Positions 1-5,103 of a DNA stretch of 5,103 nucleotides are shown piece by piece. The position numbers were made by a program, and so were the translations under genes. Each line of letters starts with the position of its first letter. Position 1 is the stretch's first letter. Source of the stretch: Promethearchaeota archaeon (lineage in GTDB: Archaea > Asgardarchaeota > Lokiarchaeia > Sigynarchaeales > SOKP01); assembly GCA_019057735.1 (NCBI GenBank), contig JAHLWV010000192.1:1-5103 (forward strand), written 5' to 3'. The notes under the pieces were generated by a model. That model was not told where the DNA came from. It worked only from the letters and a program-made list of their open reading frames with translations, and ran no database searches.

Positions 1-48
1 TCGCTCTATTTCTTCTTTACTTAAAACTTTAGGCTCTATTTCCTTCAT
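1..48 (-). CDS. 5' end of an unidentified protein-coding gene (partial, leaves window)
   Basis: Reading the minus strand, an ATG at 48-46 opens a frame that stays open for 16 codons to the window edge: MKEIEPKVLSKEEIER. The peptide is highly charged and looks like the amphipathic start of a soluble protein, but 16 residues do not allow a family call. It lies 166 bases beyond the end of the M29 peptidase gene on the same strand, with an oligo-T tract between them, so it is probably a separate transcription unit. Upstream on the minus strand the DNA is very AT-rich with several TATA-like stretches (around 84-95), and only a weak TTGAT element precedes the start. It could be a chance open frame, since so few codons are visible. 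Confidence 0.5.
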   Translation of the reverse strand, partial: MKEIEPKVLSKEEIER

Positions 49-161
49 TTTTATCAAGCTAAATTTATTTTAGAAATTTAAGATTATAATTTTGAATGTA
101 TAATTCTCAAAACTAAACTATTGTAAAAAGTTTTATTTATTTAATTAAATTTAACATAGTG

Positions 162-205
162 AAAAAAAATGAAAACTTTCTTGCTTCTATCCAATTTCTT
201 GGATA
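162..205 (-). terminator. Hairpin plus T8 tract after the M29 peptidase gene
   Basis: Ten bases past the stop codon of the minus-strand peptidase gene lies a perfect 7-bp inverted repeat with a 4-base loop (TATCCAA / TTGGATA, 188-205). About 18 bases further on, the minus strand has an uninterrupted run of eight T (162-169), preceded by TTTTCA. Archaeal RNA polymerase terminates at oligo-T on the non-template strand without needing a hairpin, so the T8 run is the likely stop point. The hairpin may instead protect the mRNA 3' end. Confidence 0.5.
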
Positions 206-214
206 TAGATCAAA

Positions 215-1480
215 TCATACTTTAAAAACCCATTCTCCATTTCGCATTATTGGTTCTGTGGTTTCATCTTCTAATACTCCATCTACACTCATTTCCCCTG
301 AGCCAATCATAAGATCAAGATGGATAGAGCTACTATTGCCTCCAGCAGCCATAAATTCTTCATCAGTAAGTGCATTACCATTTTTCAACGAATTTCTGTA
401 AGCTTGGCCTATTGCAATATGATTTGAAGCATTTTCATCGAGTAAAATATTATAAAAAAGCAATCCTGTCTGTGATATAGGAGAACTATGGGGCACTAAA
501 GCTATCTCTCCTAATCTTCGAGCTCCTTCATCAATATTAATTATCTTATCCATAATTTCATCACCAACCATAGCTTTTGCCTCAATTATACGCCCTTTAG
601 AAAACTTAAAGATGCATCCCTCGATAAGTTGTCCTTGAATTAAAACTGGTCTAGTAGTTTTAACAACCCCATCCACTCGATCTTTATCTGGGAGCGTAAA
701 AATCTCTTCTGTAGGTAAGTTTGGTGTAAATTCAATTCCATTCTGTGATGCTACACTCCCACCATCCCAAATATGGTCCTTAGGTAACCCAACTGTTAGA
801 TCTGTTTCTGGAGAAGTTAATTTTAGTGCTCTATACTGCTTCTGATTTAAATAATTACATCGCTTTTTGAGGTTTTCATTATGATTTTGCCAAGCAGAAA
901 TTGGATTTTCTTCAGTTATTCGACAAATTTCGAATATGATATCCCACAATTTCTGAACTCGTTCATTCGAAGGAATGTGTGGAAGTATTTTATCTGCCCA
1001 AGCCTTGTTTGGTGTTGAAATGATTAACCAGTTTGAAGCAAATTGACTAGCAAGATTTGAAACAGGTTTGAGATGCTTAATTAAGAAGAGTGAAAATTTT
1101 AAAATCACGCTAAGGTCCACATCTTTCAGCAAATCAGGATTCGGGCTCATAATGCCAATACTCGCATCTCCTGCTTTAAGATTCTCGAGCCTCGCATTTA
1201 TTCTCCATTTTGGATATTCTCTAAGCGATTTTTTAGGACCGTATTGTAATCGAATCAAGCGCATTTGCTCATCTGCCCATACCACATCAACTAACCTTGC
1301 GCCCATTTGATATGCTTTTTTCGCAATTATCCGTACCAACGGAGCTGCTTTAAAAGATATGCCATCACCTTCAACAGAAGGCCCTCCAATAAGTAAACGC
1401 TGTTTAGGTTGGAAATTTAACCCTACCTTTAATATCACTTCAGCATATTTCTCTAATTTTTGTTCAAACTCGGATGACAT
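215..1480 (-). CDS. M29-family metallo-aminopeptidase (AmpS/AmpT-like)
   Basis: Complete 421-residue protein, a normal length for peptidase family M29, cytoplasmic dimeric aminopeptidases that remove N-terminal residues from peptides using a two-metal site. The N-terminal domain starts with the usual amphipathic helix followed by QRLLIGGP (about 27-34). The catalytic C-terminal domain has every signature I expect: NLPTEEIFTLP (254-264), RRLGEIALVP (321-330), DENASNHIAIGQAY (348-361) and SIHLDLMIGS (385-394). The predicted ligand and catalytic residues are Glu259, Glu325, His354, Tyr361, His387 and Asp389; their spacing is identical to the set I recall for Staphylococcus aureus AmpS (253, 319, 348, 355, 381, 383), shifted by six. 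There is no signal peptide or membrane segment. The ATG is supported by GGTGGA six bases upstream. It is divergent from the radical SAM gene. Its probable role is peptide turnover or amino-acid recycling; exact specificity cannot be read from sequence. Confidence 0.95.
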   Translation of the reverse strand: MSSEFEQKLEKYAEVILKVGLNFQPKQRLLIGGPSVEGDGISFKAAPLVRIIAKKAYQMGARLVDVVWADEQMRLIRLQYGPKKSLREYPKWRINARLENLKAGDASIGIMSPNPDLLKDVDLSVILKFSLFLIKHLKPVSNLASQFASNWLIISTPNKAWADKILPHIPSNERVQKLWDIIFEICRITEENPISAWQNHNENLKKRCNYLNQKQYRALKLTSPETDLTVGLPKDHIWDGGSVASQNGIEFTPNLPTEEIFTLPDKDRVDGVVKTTRPVLIQGQLIEGCIFKFSKGRIIEAKAMVGDEIMDKIINIDEGARRLGEIALVPHSSPISQTGLLFYNILLDENASNHIAIGQAYRNSLKNGNALTDEEFMAAGGNSSSIHLDLMIGSGEMSVDGVLEDETTEPIMRNGEWVFKV

Positions 1481-1486
1481 TACATT

Positions 1487-1492
1487 TCCACC
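1487..1492 (-). promoter_or_regulatory. Ribosome binding site of the M29 peptidase gene
   Basis: GGTGGA on the minus strand, six bases before the ATG at 1480, matches part of the complement of the 16S rRNA 3' end. It is the clearest Shine-Dalgarno-like site in the window and fixes the peptidase start. Confidence 0.5.
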
Positions 1493-1539
1493 AAATTTGT
1501 AAGAATATTTAGTAGTAGTTGATAATTACATTAAATACC

Positions 1540-1548
1540 TTTATATAT
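1540..1548 (-). promoter_or_regulatory. TATA box of the M29 peptidase gene
   Basis: The minus strand reads ATATATAAAGG, preceded by an A-rich stretch (CAAAAC) that could act as a BRE. An archaeal start about 26 bases downstream would fall near 1518 and give a leader of roughly 38 bases containing the GGTGGA ribosome site. This is a pattern match only, not an experimental start. Confidence 0.5.
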
Positions 1549-1573
1549 GTTTTGCCTTCCTATCATATAAAAC

Positions 1574-1611
1574 GGCTAGTGCCTAGCCAGAAAGTAGTTA
1601 TTGTGATAACT
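1574..1611. repeat. Two adjacent short inverted repeats in the divergent promoter region
   Basis: The first is GGCTAG-TGC-CTAGCC (1574-1588), a perfect 6-bp dyad and a GC-rich island in very AT-rich DNA. The second is AGTTAT-TGTG-ATAACT (1596-1611), also a perfect 6-bp dyad. Their centres are about 22 bases apart, roughly two helical turns, and they sit between the two outward-facing TATA boxes. They could be operator sites for a regulator controlling the peptidase and/or the radical SAM gene. Single 6-bp dyads are expected by chance in a window this size, so the assignment is tentative. Confidence 0.3.
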
Positions 1612-1660
1612 GAAGGTAATATCGATTTAAATGTAATTCAAAATAATAAATGAATTAGTA

Positions 1661-1668
1661 TTTATAAA
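1661..1668 (+). promoter_or_regulatory. Candidate TATA box of the radical SAM gene
   Basis: TTTATAAA is close to the archaeal TATA consensus and would place a transcript start near 1690, leaving a leader of about 45 bases that ends with AAAGGATATC, where AAGGA is a weak ribosome-binding match four bases before the ATG. A second candidate, TAATATAT at 1712-1719, would give a nearly leaderless message. The sequence does not decide between them. Confidence 0.4.
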
Positions 1669-1736
1669 AAAAAGATTTAAGATTCTTTTTGAATTTCTAC
1701 ACTTACTCTACTAATATATGATATTAAAAGGATATC

Positions 1737-2969
1737 ATGAAATCTTTTTCCTTATTAATCAAACCCGCCTCAGCTGATTGTAATCTAAGATGTGAATATT
1801 GTTTTTATATAGATCATCTTGAAAATGGAAACAATAATCCTCGAATGACTGTTGAGACATTAGAAATCATGATAAAAAGTTATATGAGTACGGATCAGAA
1901 CAAACATTACGCTTTTGGATGGCAAGGTGGAGAACCTACTTTAATGGGTCTAGATTTCTTTAAGAAAGTTGTCGAATTCCAACTGAAATACGCTCCACCA
2001 GGTTCTTCAATTAGTAATGGAATTCAAACTAACGCAACAATGATTACAGAAGAGTTAGCCAAGTTTTTTGGAGAATACAAATTTCTCCTTGGTGTAAGCT
2101 TGGATGGACCAGAATATCTTCATGATTACTATAGGAAAACCATTGGCCAGAAGCCAAGTCATGCGCTAGTCATGCGTGGTATAGAGCGTCTCAAGCGAAA
2201 TGGTGTTGAATTTAATATTTTAACTTTAATTAACAATCTAACGGTAAAAAAAGCTAAAGATATCTATCGTTACCTTTGCGATAAGGGTTTTTATTTCCAT
2301 CAATATATTCCCTGCGTTGAGTTTTATGAAAATGGTGTTCTTAGACGATTTTCTATTACCGGAGAAGAATGGGGGATGTTTCTATCCGATCTATTCGATG
2401 AGTGGATAATAGAAGATGTAAACAAGGTTTCTATCCGATTATTTGACTCGATTATGGAATACCTAATTTATGGAAGATATAATGTTTGCTATATGCAAGA
2501 TAATTGTGTTCAATATTTTGTGGTAGAATATGATGGTGGGGTTTATCCATGTGATTTCTTTGTCAAGGATAATCTATTATTGGGAAATGTTAATAATAAT
2601 TCATGGGAAGAACTTTATAATTCTCAAACCTATCACAATTTTGGAAATCAAAAATCAAATTGGAATGACGAGTGCAATTTATGCCCTTATCTTAACTTAT
2701 GTCATGGAGATTGCCAAAAATTTCGCTGTGGAGCACCAAAGCATTCTAAGCAATTGAGTAATCTATGTCAAGGGTGGAAAATTCTTTATACGAGAACACT
2801 TCCTCGTTTTAAAATTATTGCTGATAAGTTTAAGAAAGAAAATAATATCAAAGGTTCCTACCCATTTAAATTTCCCAAATTTGGGAGAAATGAATTATGT
2901 CCTTGTGGTAGTAGTAGAAAATTTAAAAATTGTTGTGGTAATTACTCAGAAGTCATTAAAATTAAGTAG
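1737..2969 (+). CDS. Anaerobic sulfatase-maturase-type radical SAM/SPASM enzyme with C-terminal SEC-C motif
   Basis: Complete 410-residue protein. The radical SAM cluster motif is CNLRCEYC (Cys15, Cys19, Cys22), with the family start SLLIKPAS just before it, GGEPT at 64-68 and SLDGP at 121-125. The SPASM region carries Cys251, 257, 272, 313, 316, 322, 326 and 344, exactly the spacing I recall for the two auxiliary 4Fe-4S clusters of Clostridium perfringens anSME (all shifted by four), and YPCD with Asp273 at the position of its catalytic Asp277. anSMEs oxidise an active-site Cys or Ser of type I sulfatases to formylglycine without oxygen. After residue 380 comes RNELCPCGSSRKFKNCCG (384-401), a SEC-C zinc-binding motif absent from the well-studied anSMEs. 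No sulfatase is visible nearby, so the substrate is inferred from family only; another Ser/Cys-type peptide substrate is possible. The ATG is fixed by the conserved N terminus. The protein is cytoplasmic and probably needs strict anaerobiosis. Confidence 0.93.
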   Translation: MKSFSLLIKPASADCNLRCEYCFYIDHLENGNNNPRMTVETLEIMIKSYMSTDQNKHYAFGWQGGEPTLMGLDFFKKVVEFQLKYAPPGSSISNGIQTNATMITEELAKFFGEYKFLLGVSLDGPEYLHDYYRKTIGQKPSHALVMRGIERLKRNGVEFNILTLINNLTVKKAKDIYRYLCDKGFYFHQYIPCVEFYENGVLRRFSITGEEWGMFLSDLFDEWIIEDVNKVSIRLFDSIMEYLIYGRYNVCYMQDNCVQYFVVEYDGGVYPCDFFVKDNLLLGNVNNNSWEELYNSQTYHNFGNQKSNWNDECNLCPYLNLCHGDCQKFRCGAPKHSKQLSNLCQGWKILYTRTLPRFKIIADKFKKENNIKGSYPFKFPKFGRNELCPCGSSRKFKNCCGNYSEVIKIK

Positions 2970-2972
2970 TGA

Positions 2973-2984
2973 TTTTTATATTTT
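2973..2984 (+). terminator. Weak T-rich tract after the radical SAM gene
   Basis: TTTTTATATTTT begins three bases past the stop codon. T-rich tracts of this sort can terminate archaeal transcription, but the run is short and interrupted, and there is no hairpin. Confidence 0.25.
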
Positions 2985-3028
2985 CGTTCTAATAACATAA
3001 AATAAGGTCTTAACGCAAACTATTTCTG

Positions 3029-3036
3029 TTATATAT
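3029..3036 (+). promoter_or_regulatory. Candidate TATA box of the transporter gene
   Basis: TTATATAT lies 35 bases before the transporter ATG and predicts a transcript start near 3058, so a leader of only about a dozen bases. No Shine-Dalgarno match precedes the ATG, which fits a very short or nearly leaderless archaeal message. Confidence 0.4.
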
Positions 3037-3070
3037 CTTTCAGATACCAAACATCAAATTAATCATTATA

Positions 3071-3337
3071 ATGAGTACGATCACAACTCCCCGAGAACTG
3101 CATGGAAAACGATTATTTGGATATTCTCTCGGAGATTTAGGATTTACTCTTCCTAATATGTTTACAGAAGTATTTATTTTTCAATATTATGTCTATACTA
3201 TTAATTTAAATGCTCTTTTAGTATCAATTGGAGTTACAACGCAATTAATCATCGGTGCTATAGCTGCCATTATTTTTGGAGTTATTATAGATAACAAAAA
3301 GCCTGGAAAATTAGGAAAAGACGCCCATTTTTGTTAA
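3071..3337 (+). CDS. GPH/MFS-type transporter, N-terminal part (helices 1-2), frame broken
   Basis: This frame encodes the first 83 residues of a GPH-like (MFS_2) transporter and then five out-of-frame codons before TAA at 3335. It contains a family-like start (GYSLGDLGF, 17-25), helix 1 (about 24-44), helix 2 (about 48-73) and the cytoplasmic loop IDNKKPGKLGK (73-83) that in this family runs on into RRPF. RRPF is found in the overlapping minus-one frame directly after Lys83, so this is the front half of one gene that continues to 4518, not a small gene of its own. Helix 2 has Gly62 and Ala66 where MelB-type symporters carry two cation-binding aspartates. The ATG at 3071 is the only good start; no ribosome-binding match is seen. 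The two parts together give 482 residues, a usual length for the family. The substrate is unknown. Confidence 0.8.
   Translation: MSTITTPRELHGKRLFGYSLGDLGFTLPNMFTEVFIFQYYVYTINLNALLVSIGVTTQLIIGAIAAIIFGVIIDNKKPGKLGKDAHFC
3314..3322 (+). other. Frame-change point within the transporter gene (A4 run)
   Basis: The upstream frame reads GGA AAA GAC. Reading one base back at AAA (3317-3319) gives AAA AGA CGC CCA, that is Lys-Arg-Arg-Pro-Phe, the conserved loop between helices 2 and 3. One extra A in the run 3316-3319 would restore a single frame. The causes could be a sequencing or assembly error in the A run, a real one-base deletion, or minus-one ribosomal slippage on A-AAA-G. The first is the simplest because the rest of the gene is intact. 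Confidence 0.85.
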
Positions 3338-4518
3338 TTGGTTTACCTGTGTGGACTATTACAACGATTATGATATGGTTTCCGCCACTTTGCCCCCAGG
3401 ATAATTCATTATACTTTCCTACTGCTTTTTTTTTCTGGGGAGTAACTATGGTTCGGACAATCTTTCGAGCGCTTATATTTAATGTTCACGCTTCAATGCT
3501 CCCTGAACAGTCACAGACGCTAAAGAACCGAGAAAAAGTTGCCTCAATTCGATCTGCTTTTTCCATTATCGCCTCAATCTTCGCTATGCTCCTTCCTTTA
3601 ATCATCCATAGTTTATTAAGTGATCCCACAAATGTTAAATGGTGGGAACCATCTGGAAAAATAATATTACTATATATTCCTCTAATAGGAATAATATTTA
3701 CTGCTTTTGGATTAATTACTGTAATTATAATCTTTATATCAGTAGATGAAAGCTTCCATAATAAAAATTCTAGTCTAAACTACGAGAAAACTAAGATTAC
3801 GGATGCATTTAAGCGCATGTCAATTCCTACAAAGGATAAAAATTTCGTTAAATTGATGGTAGCAGGATTTTTTATAGGTGTTTGTGGAAAAACAGTAGCA
3901 GTGTTAGTGTTCCCTTTTCAAACTTATTTGATGCAATTTCAATCTTCAGAGTTTTTCATTTATATTCTTATTTCCATTTTTGGGAAGTTCGTCTGGTTTT
4001 TTGTATGGAAAAGAATTCTTAAAAGAAACCACATCGTTAATTCCTACGCGATTTGCATTTTGTTAGCTGTTATAGCTTCCTTTTTGGATATTTTTTTCTT
4101 AATTAGTGGCCTCCCGTACGGCATAAAATTAATATTATATATAGTTTCATGGAGTACGGTTCTAGGGTCTATGTATGCATATCCCTTGTTTTCTATTCCG
4201 ATAATGGCTTCGCTTGTTCAGGAAGCTGCTGAAAAGGATAAAGCCCTTAATATCGACGATGCTATGGCGAAACTTTCTGGATCTTATTATGGTTTAGAAT
4301 CATTCGTCCGATCAATGGGTCCAGCTTTTGCTTCGTTGTTTGTAGGAAGCATTCTTTCTGGTCCAAACGAAGAAAATCCATATGTAATTATTATTCTCTT
4401 CTTTTCTTTGGGTGTTTTTTATCTCATCGCATTTGTTTTTGTGAGAAGAATAACACTTTCCAAAGATTCCTATTATAATAAGAAAATAAAAGAAAAAGAC
4501 AGAATTTTATTAGAATAG
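3316..4518 (+). CDS. GPH/MFS-type transporter, C-terminal part (helices 3-12), frame broken
   Basis: This frame holds the remainder of the transporter that starts at 3071; coding sense resumes at the A run near 3316 with RRPFLLIGLPVW. An open frame beginning at TTG 3331 gives 395 residues, but that TTG is an internal leucine (Leu88 of the joined protein), not a real start. Ten hydrophobic segments are visible, which with the two upstream make 12, the standard MFS/GPH topology: two six-helix bundles separated by a charged central loop (KNSSLNYEKTK and following). A long cytoplasmic loop before helix 11 (QEAAEKDKALNIDDAMAKLSG) is strongly charged. The gene ends with TAG at 4516. GPH proteins usually move sugars or sugar acids with a cation; the substrate and coupling ion here cannot be predicted. 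No other stop or frame break occurs over nearly 1.2 kb, which argues against an old pseudogene. Confidence 0.85.
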   Translation, partial: KRRPFLLIGLPVWTITTIMIWFPPLCPQDNSLYFPTAFFFWGVTMVRTIFRALIFNVHASMLPEQSQTLKNREKVASIRSAFSIIASIFAMLLPLIIHSLLSDPTNVKWWEPSGKIILLYIPLIGIIFTAFGLITVIIIFISVDESFHNKNSSLNYEKTKITDAFKRMSIPTKDKNFVKLMVAGFFIGVCGKTVAVLVFPFQTYLMQFQSSEFFIYILISIFGKFVWFFVWKRILKRNHIVNSYAICILLAVIASFLDIFFLISGLPYGIKLILYIVSWSTVLGSMYAYPLFSIPIMASLVQEAAEKDKALNIDDAMAKLSGSYYGLESFVRSMGPAFASLFVGSILSGPNEENPYVIIILFFSLGVFYLIAFVFVRRITLSKDSYYNKKIKEKDRILLE

Positions 4519-4531
4519 CTTTAAAAAGTTA

Positions 4532-4546
4532 TTTTACTTCTTTTTT
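4532..4546 (+). terminator. T-rich terminator candidate after the transporter gene
   Basis: TTTTACTTCTTTTTT begins 14 bases past the transporter stop codon and ends in six consecutive T. This is a typical archaeal oligo-T type terminator and separates the transporter from the acyl-CoA ligase gene, which has its own TATA box downstream. Confidence 0.45.
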
Positions 4547-4562
4547 CAGTTCTTAAAATAGA

Positions 4563-4570
4563 TTTATATA
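4563..4570 (+). promoter_or_regulatory. TATA box of the acyl-CoA ligase gene
   Basis: TTTATATA is the archaeal TATA consensus, with an A-rich flank (AAAATAGA) upstream as a possible BRE. It predicts a start near 4592 and a leader of about 40 bases. A second TATA-like element, AAATATAT at 4581-4588, would give a shorter leader. No ribosome-binding match precedes the ATG at 4632. Confidence 0.5.
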
Positions 4571-4631
4571 TTTCAAAATTAAATATATTCACATTAAAAA
4601 TAATTCAATTATTTAAAAATGGTTATTAAAA

Positions 4632-5103
4632 ATGTCAGTACCTAAATGGTATGTTGATGATAGTAAACCTTGGCTTAAGAAATACCAAGATGGCGTCCCA
4701 AAACATCCAGAGTTCCCCGTTATCAGTTTAGGAGACTGGTTCGACCAAAAGACTGAGGAATTTGCTAAAAATAAGTGCATTTATTTCTCAAAAACATTCA
4801 TGAATTATAGAGTATTGCGAAAATATACGGATTCTCTTGCTACCTCTTTATCAAGACTAGGTGTAAAAAAAGGAGATGTTGTAGCAATTTTACTTCCAAA
4901 TTGTTTCCAATTTACAATTGGGTATTTTGCGACTGTTAAATTAGGAGGAATCGTAATCCCGATTAATCCTACATATAAACCACTAGAAATTCTTCATATA
5001 CTACAGCAGGTGAAACCCAAAGGTTTGATTTGTATGGATGTAATGTACGGTTTGATTAAACCTATACAAGATAAATTTAAGTTTGATTTTGTTATTTCGA
5101 CAT
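4632..5103 (+). CDS. AMP-forming acyl-CoA ligase, long-chain fatty acid type (5' part, leaves window)
   Basis: The frame is open from ATG 4632 to the window edge, giving 157 residues of an enzyme whose family is usually about 500-570 long. The N-terminal features of the ANL/AMP-binding superfamily are present in order: the leading segment with KPWLKKYQDGVP (12-23), the position equivalent to the conserved ITYxEL (FMNYRVL, 56-62), LGVKKGDVVAILLPN (76-90) and KLGGIVIPINPTY (103-115). The ATP-binding P-loop (TSGTTGxPK type), the adenylate motifs and the catalytic lysine lie beyond the window. Family members activate a carboxylic acid to acyl-AMP and then to acyl-CoA; the resemblance is closest to FadD-like fatty-acid ligases, but the substrate is not determined by this part. 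It is in the same direction as the transporter, 113 bases downstream, with its own TATA box, so probably transcribed independently. Confidence 0.9.
   Translation, partial: MSVPKWYVDDSKPWLKKYQDGVPKHPEFPVISLGDWFDQKTEEFAKNKCIYFSKTFMNYRVLRKYTDSLATSLSRLGVKKGDVVAILLPNCFQFTIGYFATVKLGGIVIPINPTYKPLEILHILQQVKPKGLICMDVMYGLIKPIQDKFKFDFVIST

Noticed and set aside
159..401. Open plus-strand frame of 80 codons
   Set aside because: It is antisense to the end of the M29 peptidase gene, whose catalytic motifs are intact in the other strand; it is a shadow frame.
1068..1310. Open plus-strand frame of 80 codons
   Set aside because: It is antisense to the N-terminal half of the peptidase gene and has no supporting signals.
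1574..1611. Tandem dyads as a tRNA or structured RNA gene
   Set aside because: The stems do not form a cloverleaf, there is no T-loop or D-loop consensus, and the flanks are AT-rich without further pairing.
1519..1653. Open plus-strand frame of 44 codons in the divergent intergenic region ending in KVVIVITEGNIDLNVIQNNK and a stop
   Set aside because: It has no ATG, no ribosome-binding match, overlaps the promoter of the minus-strand peptidase gene and resembles no family I know. A frame this long is unsurprising.
2530..3000. Two short plus-strand frames within and past the end of the radical SAM gene
   Set aside because: They overlap the SPASM and SEC-C coding region in another frame; the cysteine motifs are clearly encoded in the main frame.
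215..5103. Idea that peptidase, radical SAM enzyme, transporter and ligase form a modified-peptide (RiPP) cluster
   Set aside because: The radical SAM protein has true anSME spacing and catalytic Asp, the peptidase is a general M29 aminopeptidase on the opposite strand, the plus-strand genes have separate promoters, and no precursor peptide frame was found in the gaps.
1..5103. CRISPR array, insertion sequence, attachment site or origin
   Set aside because: I saw no regularly spaced repeats, transposase frame, terminal inverted repeats, tRNA-linked duplication or repeated origin motifs in either strand.

Overview
The window looks like a piece of an AT-rich archaeal chromosome. The gene starts are preceded by archaeal-type TATA boxes (TTTATATA at 4563-4570, TTTATAAA at 1661-1668, TTATATAT at 3029-3036, and ATATATAAA on the minus strand at 1540-1548), Shine-Dalgarno sites are weak or absent, and T-rich tracts follow several stop codons. 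The gene mix (M29 aminopeptidase, anaerobic sulfatase-maturase-type radical SAM protein, GPH-like 12-helix transporter, acyl-CoA ligase) suits an anaerobic, heterotrophic archaeon. It resembles gene content I associate with Asgard (Lokiarchaeia-like) genomes, but that assignment is an inference from style, not from a marker gene.

Layout from left to right. Positions 1-48 (minus) hold the first 16 codons of an unknown gene that leaves the window. Positions 215-1480 (minus) hold a complete M29-family metallo-aminopeptidase with all six expected metal and catalytic residues, followed by a hairpin and a T8 tract. A 256-base divergent intergenic region carries a promoter for each side and, between them, two short perfect inverted repeats. 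Positions 1737-2969 (plus) hold a complete anSME-type radical SAM/SPASM enzyme with a C-terminal SEC-C zinc-binding motif. Positions 3071-4518 (plus) hold one GPH/MFS-type transporter split by a one-base frame change in an A4 run at 3316-3319; reading through it restores a 482-residue, 12-helix protein. From 4632 to the right edge (plus) is the first 157 codons of a fatty-acyl-CoA-ligase-type AMP-forming enzyme.

The genes do not form an obvious operon. The gaps of about 100 bases between the three plus-strand genes each contain a candidate promoter, so they are probably transcribed separately. No sulfatase or peptide precursor that the radical SAM enzyme could act on is visible here. I found no convincing new multi-gene system. 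The points most worth a second look are the transporter frame change, the SEC-C tail on the maturase, the loss of the usual cation-site aspartates in the transporter, and the paired inverted repeats in the divergent promoter region.
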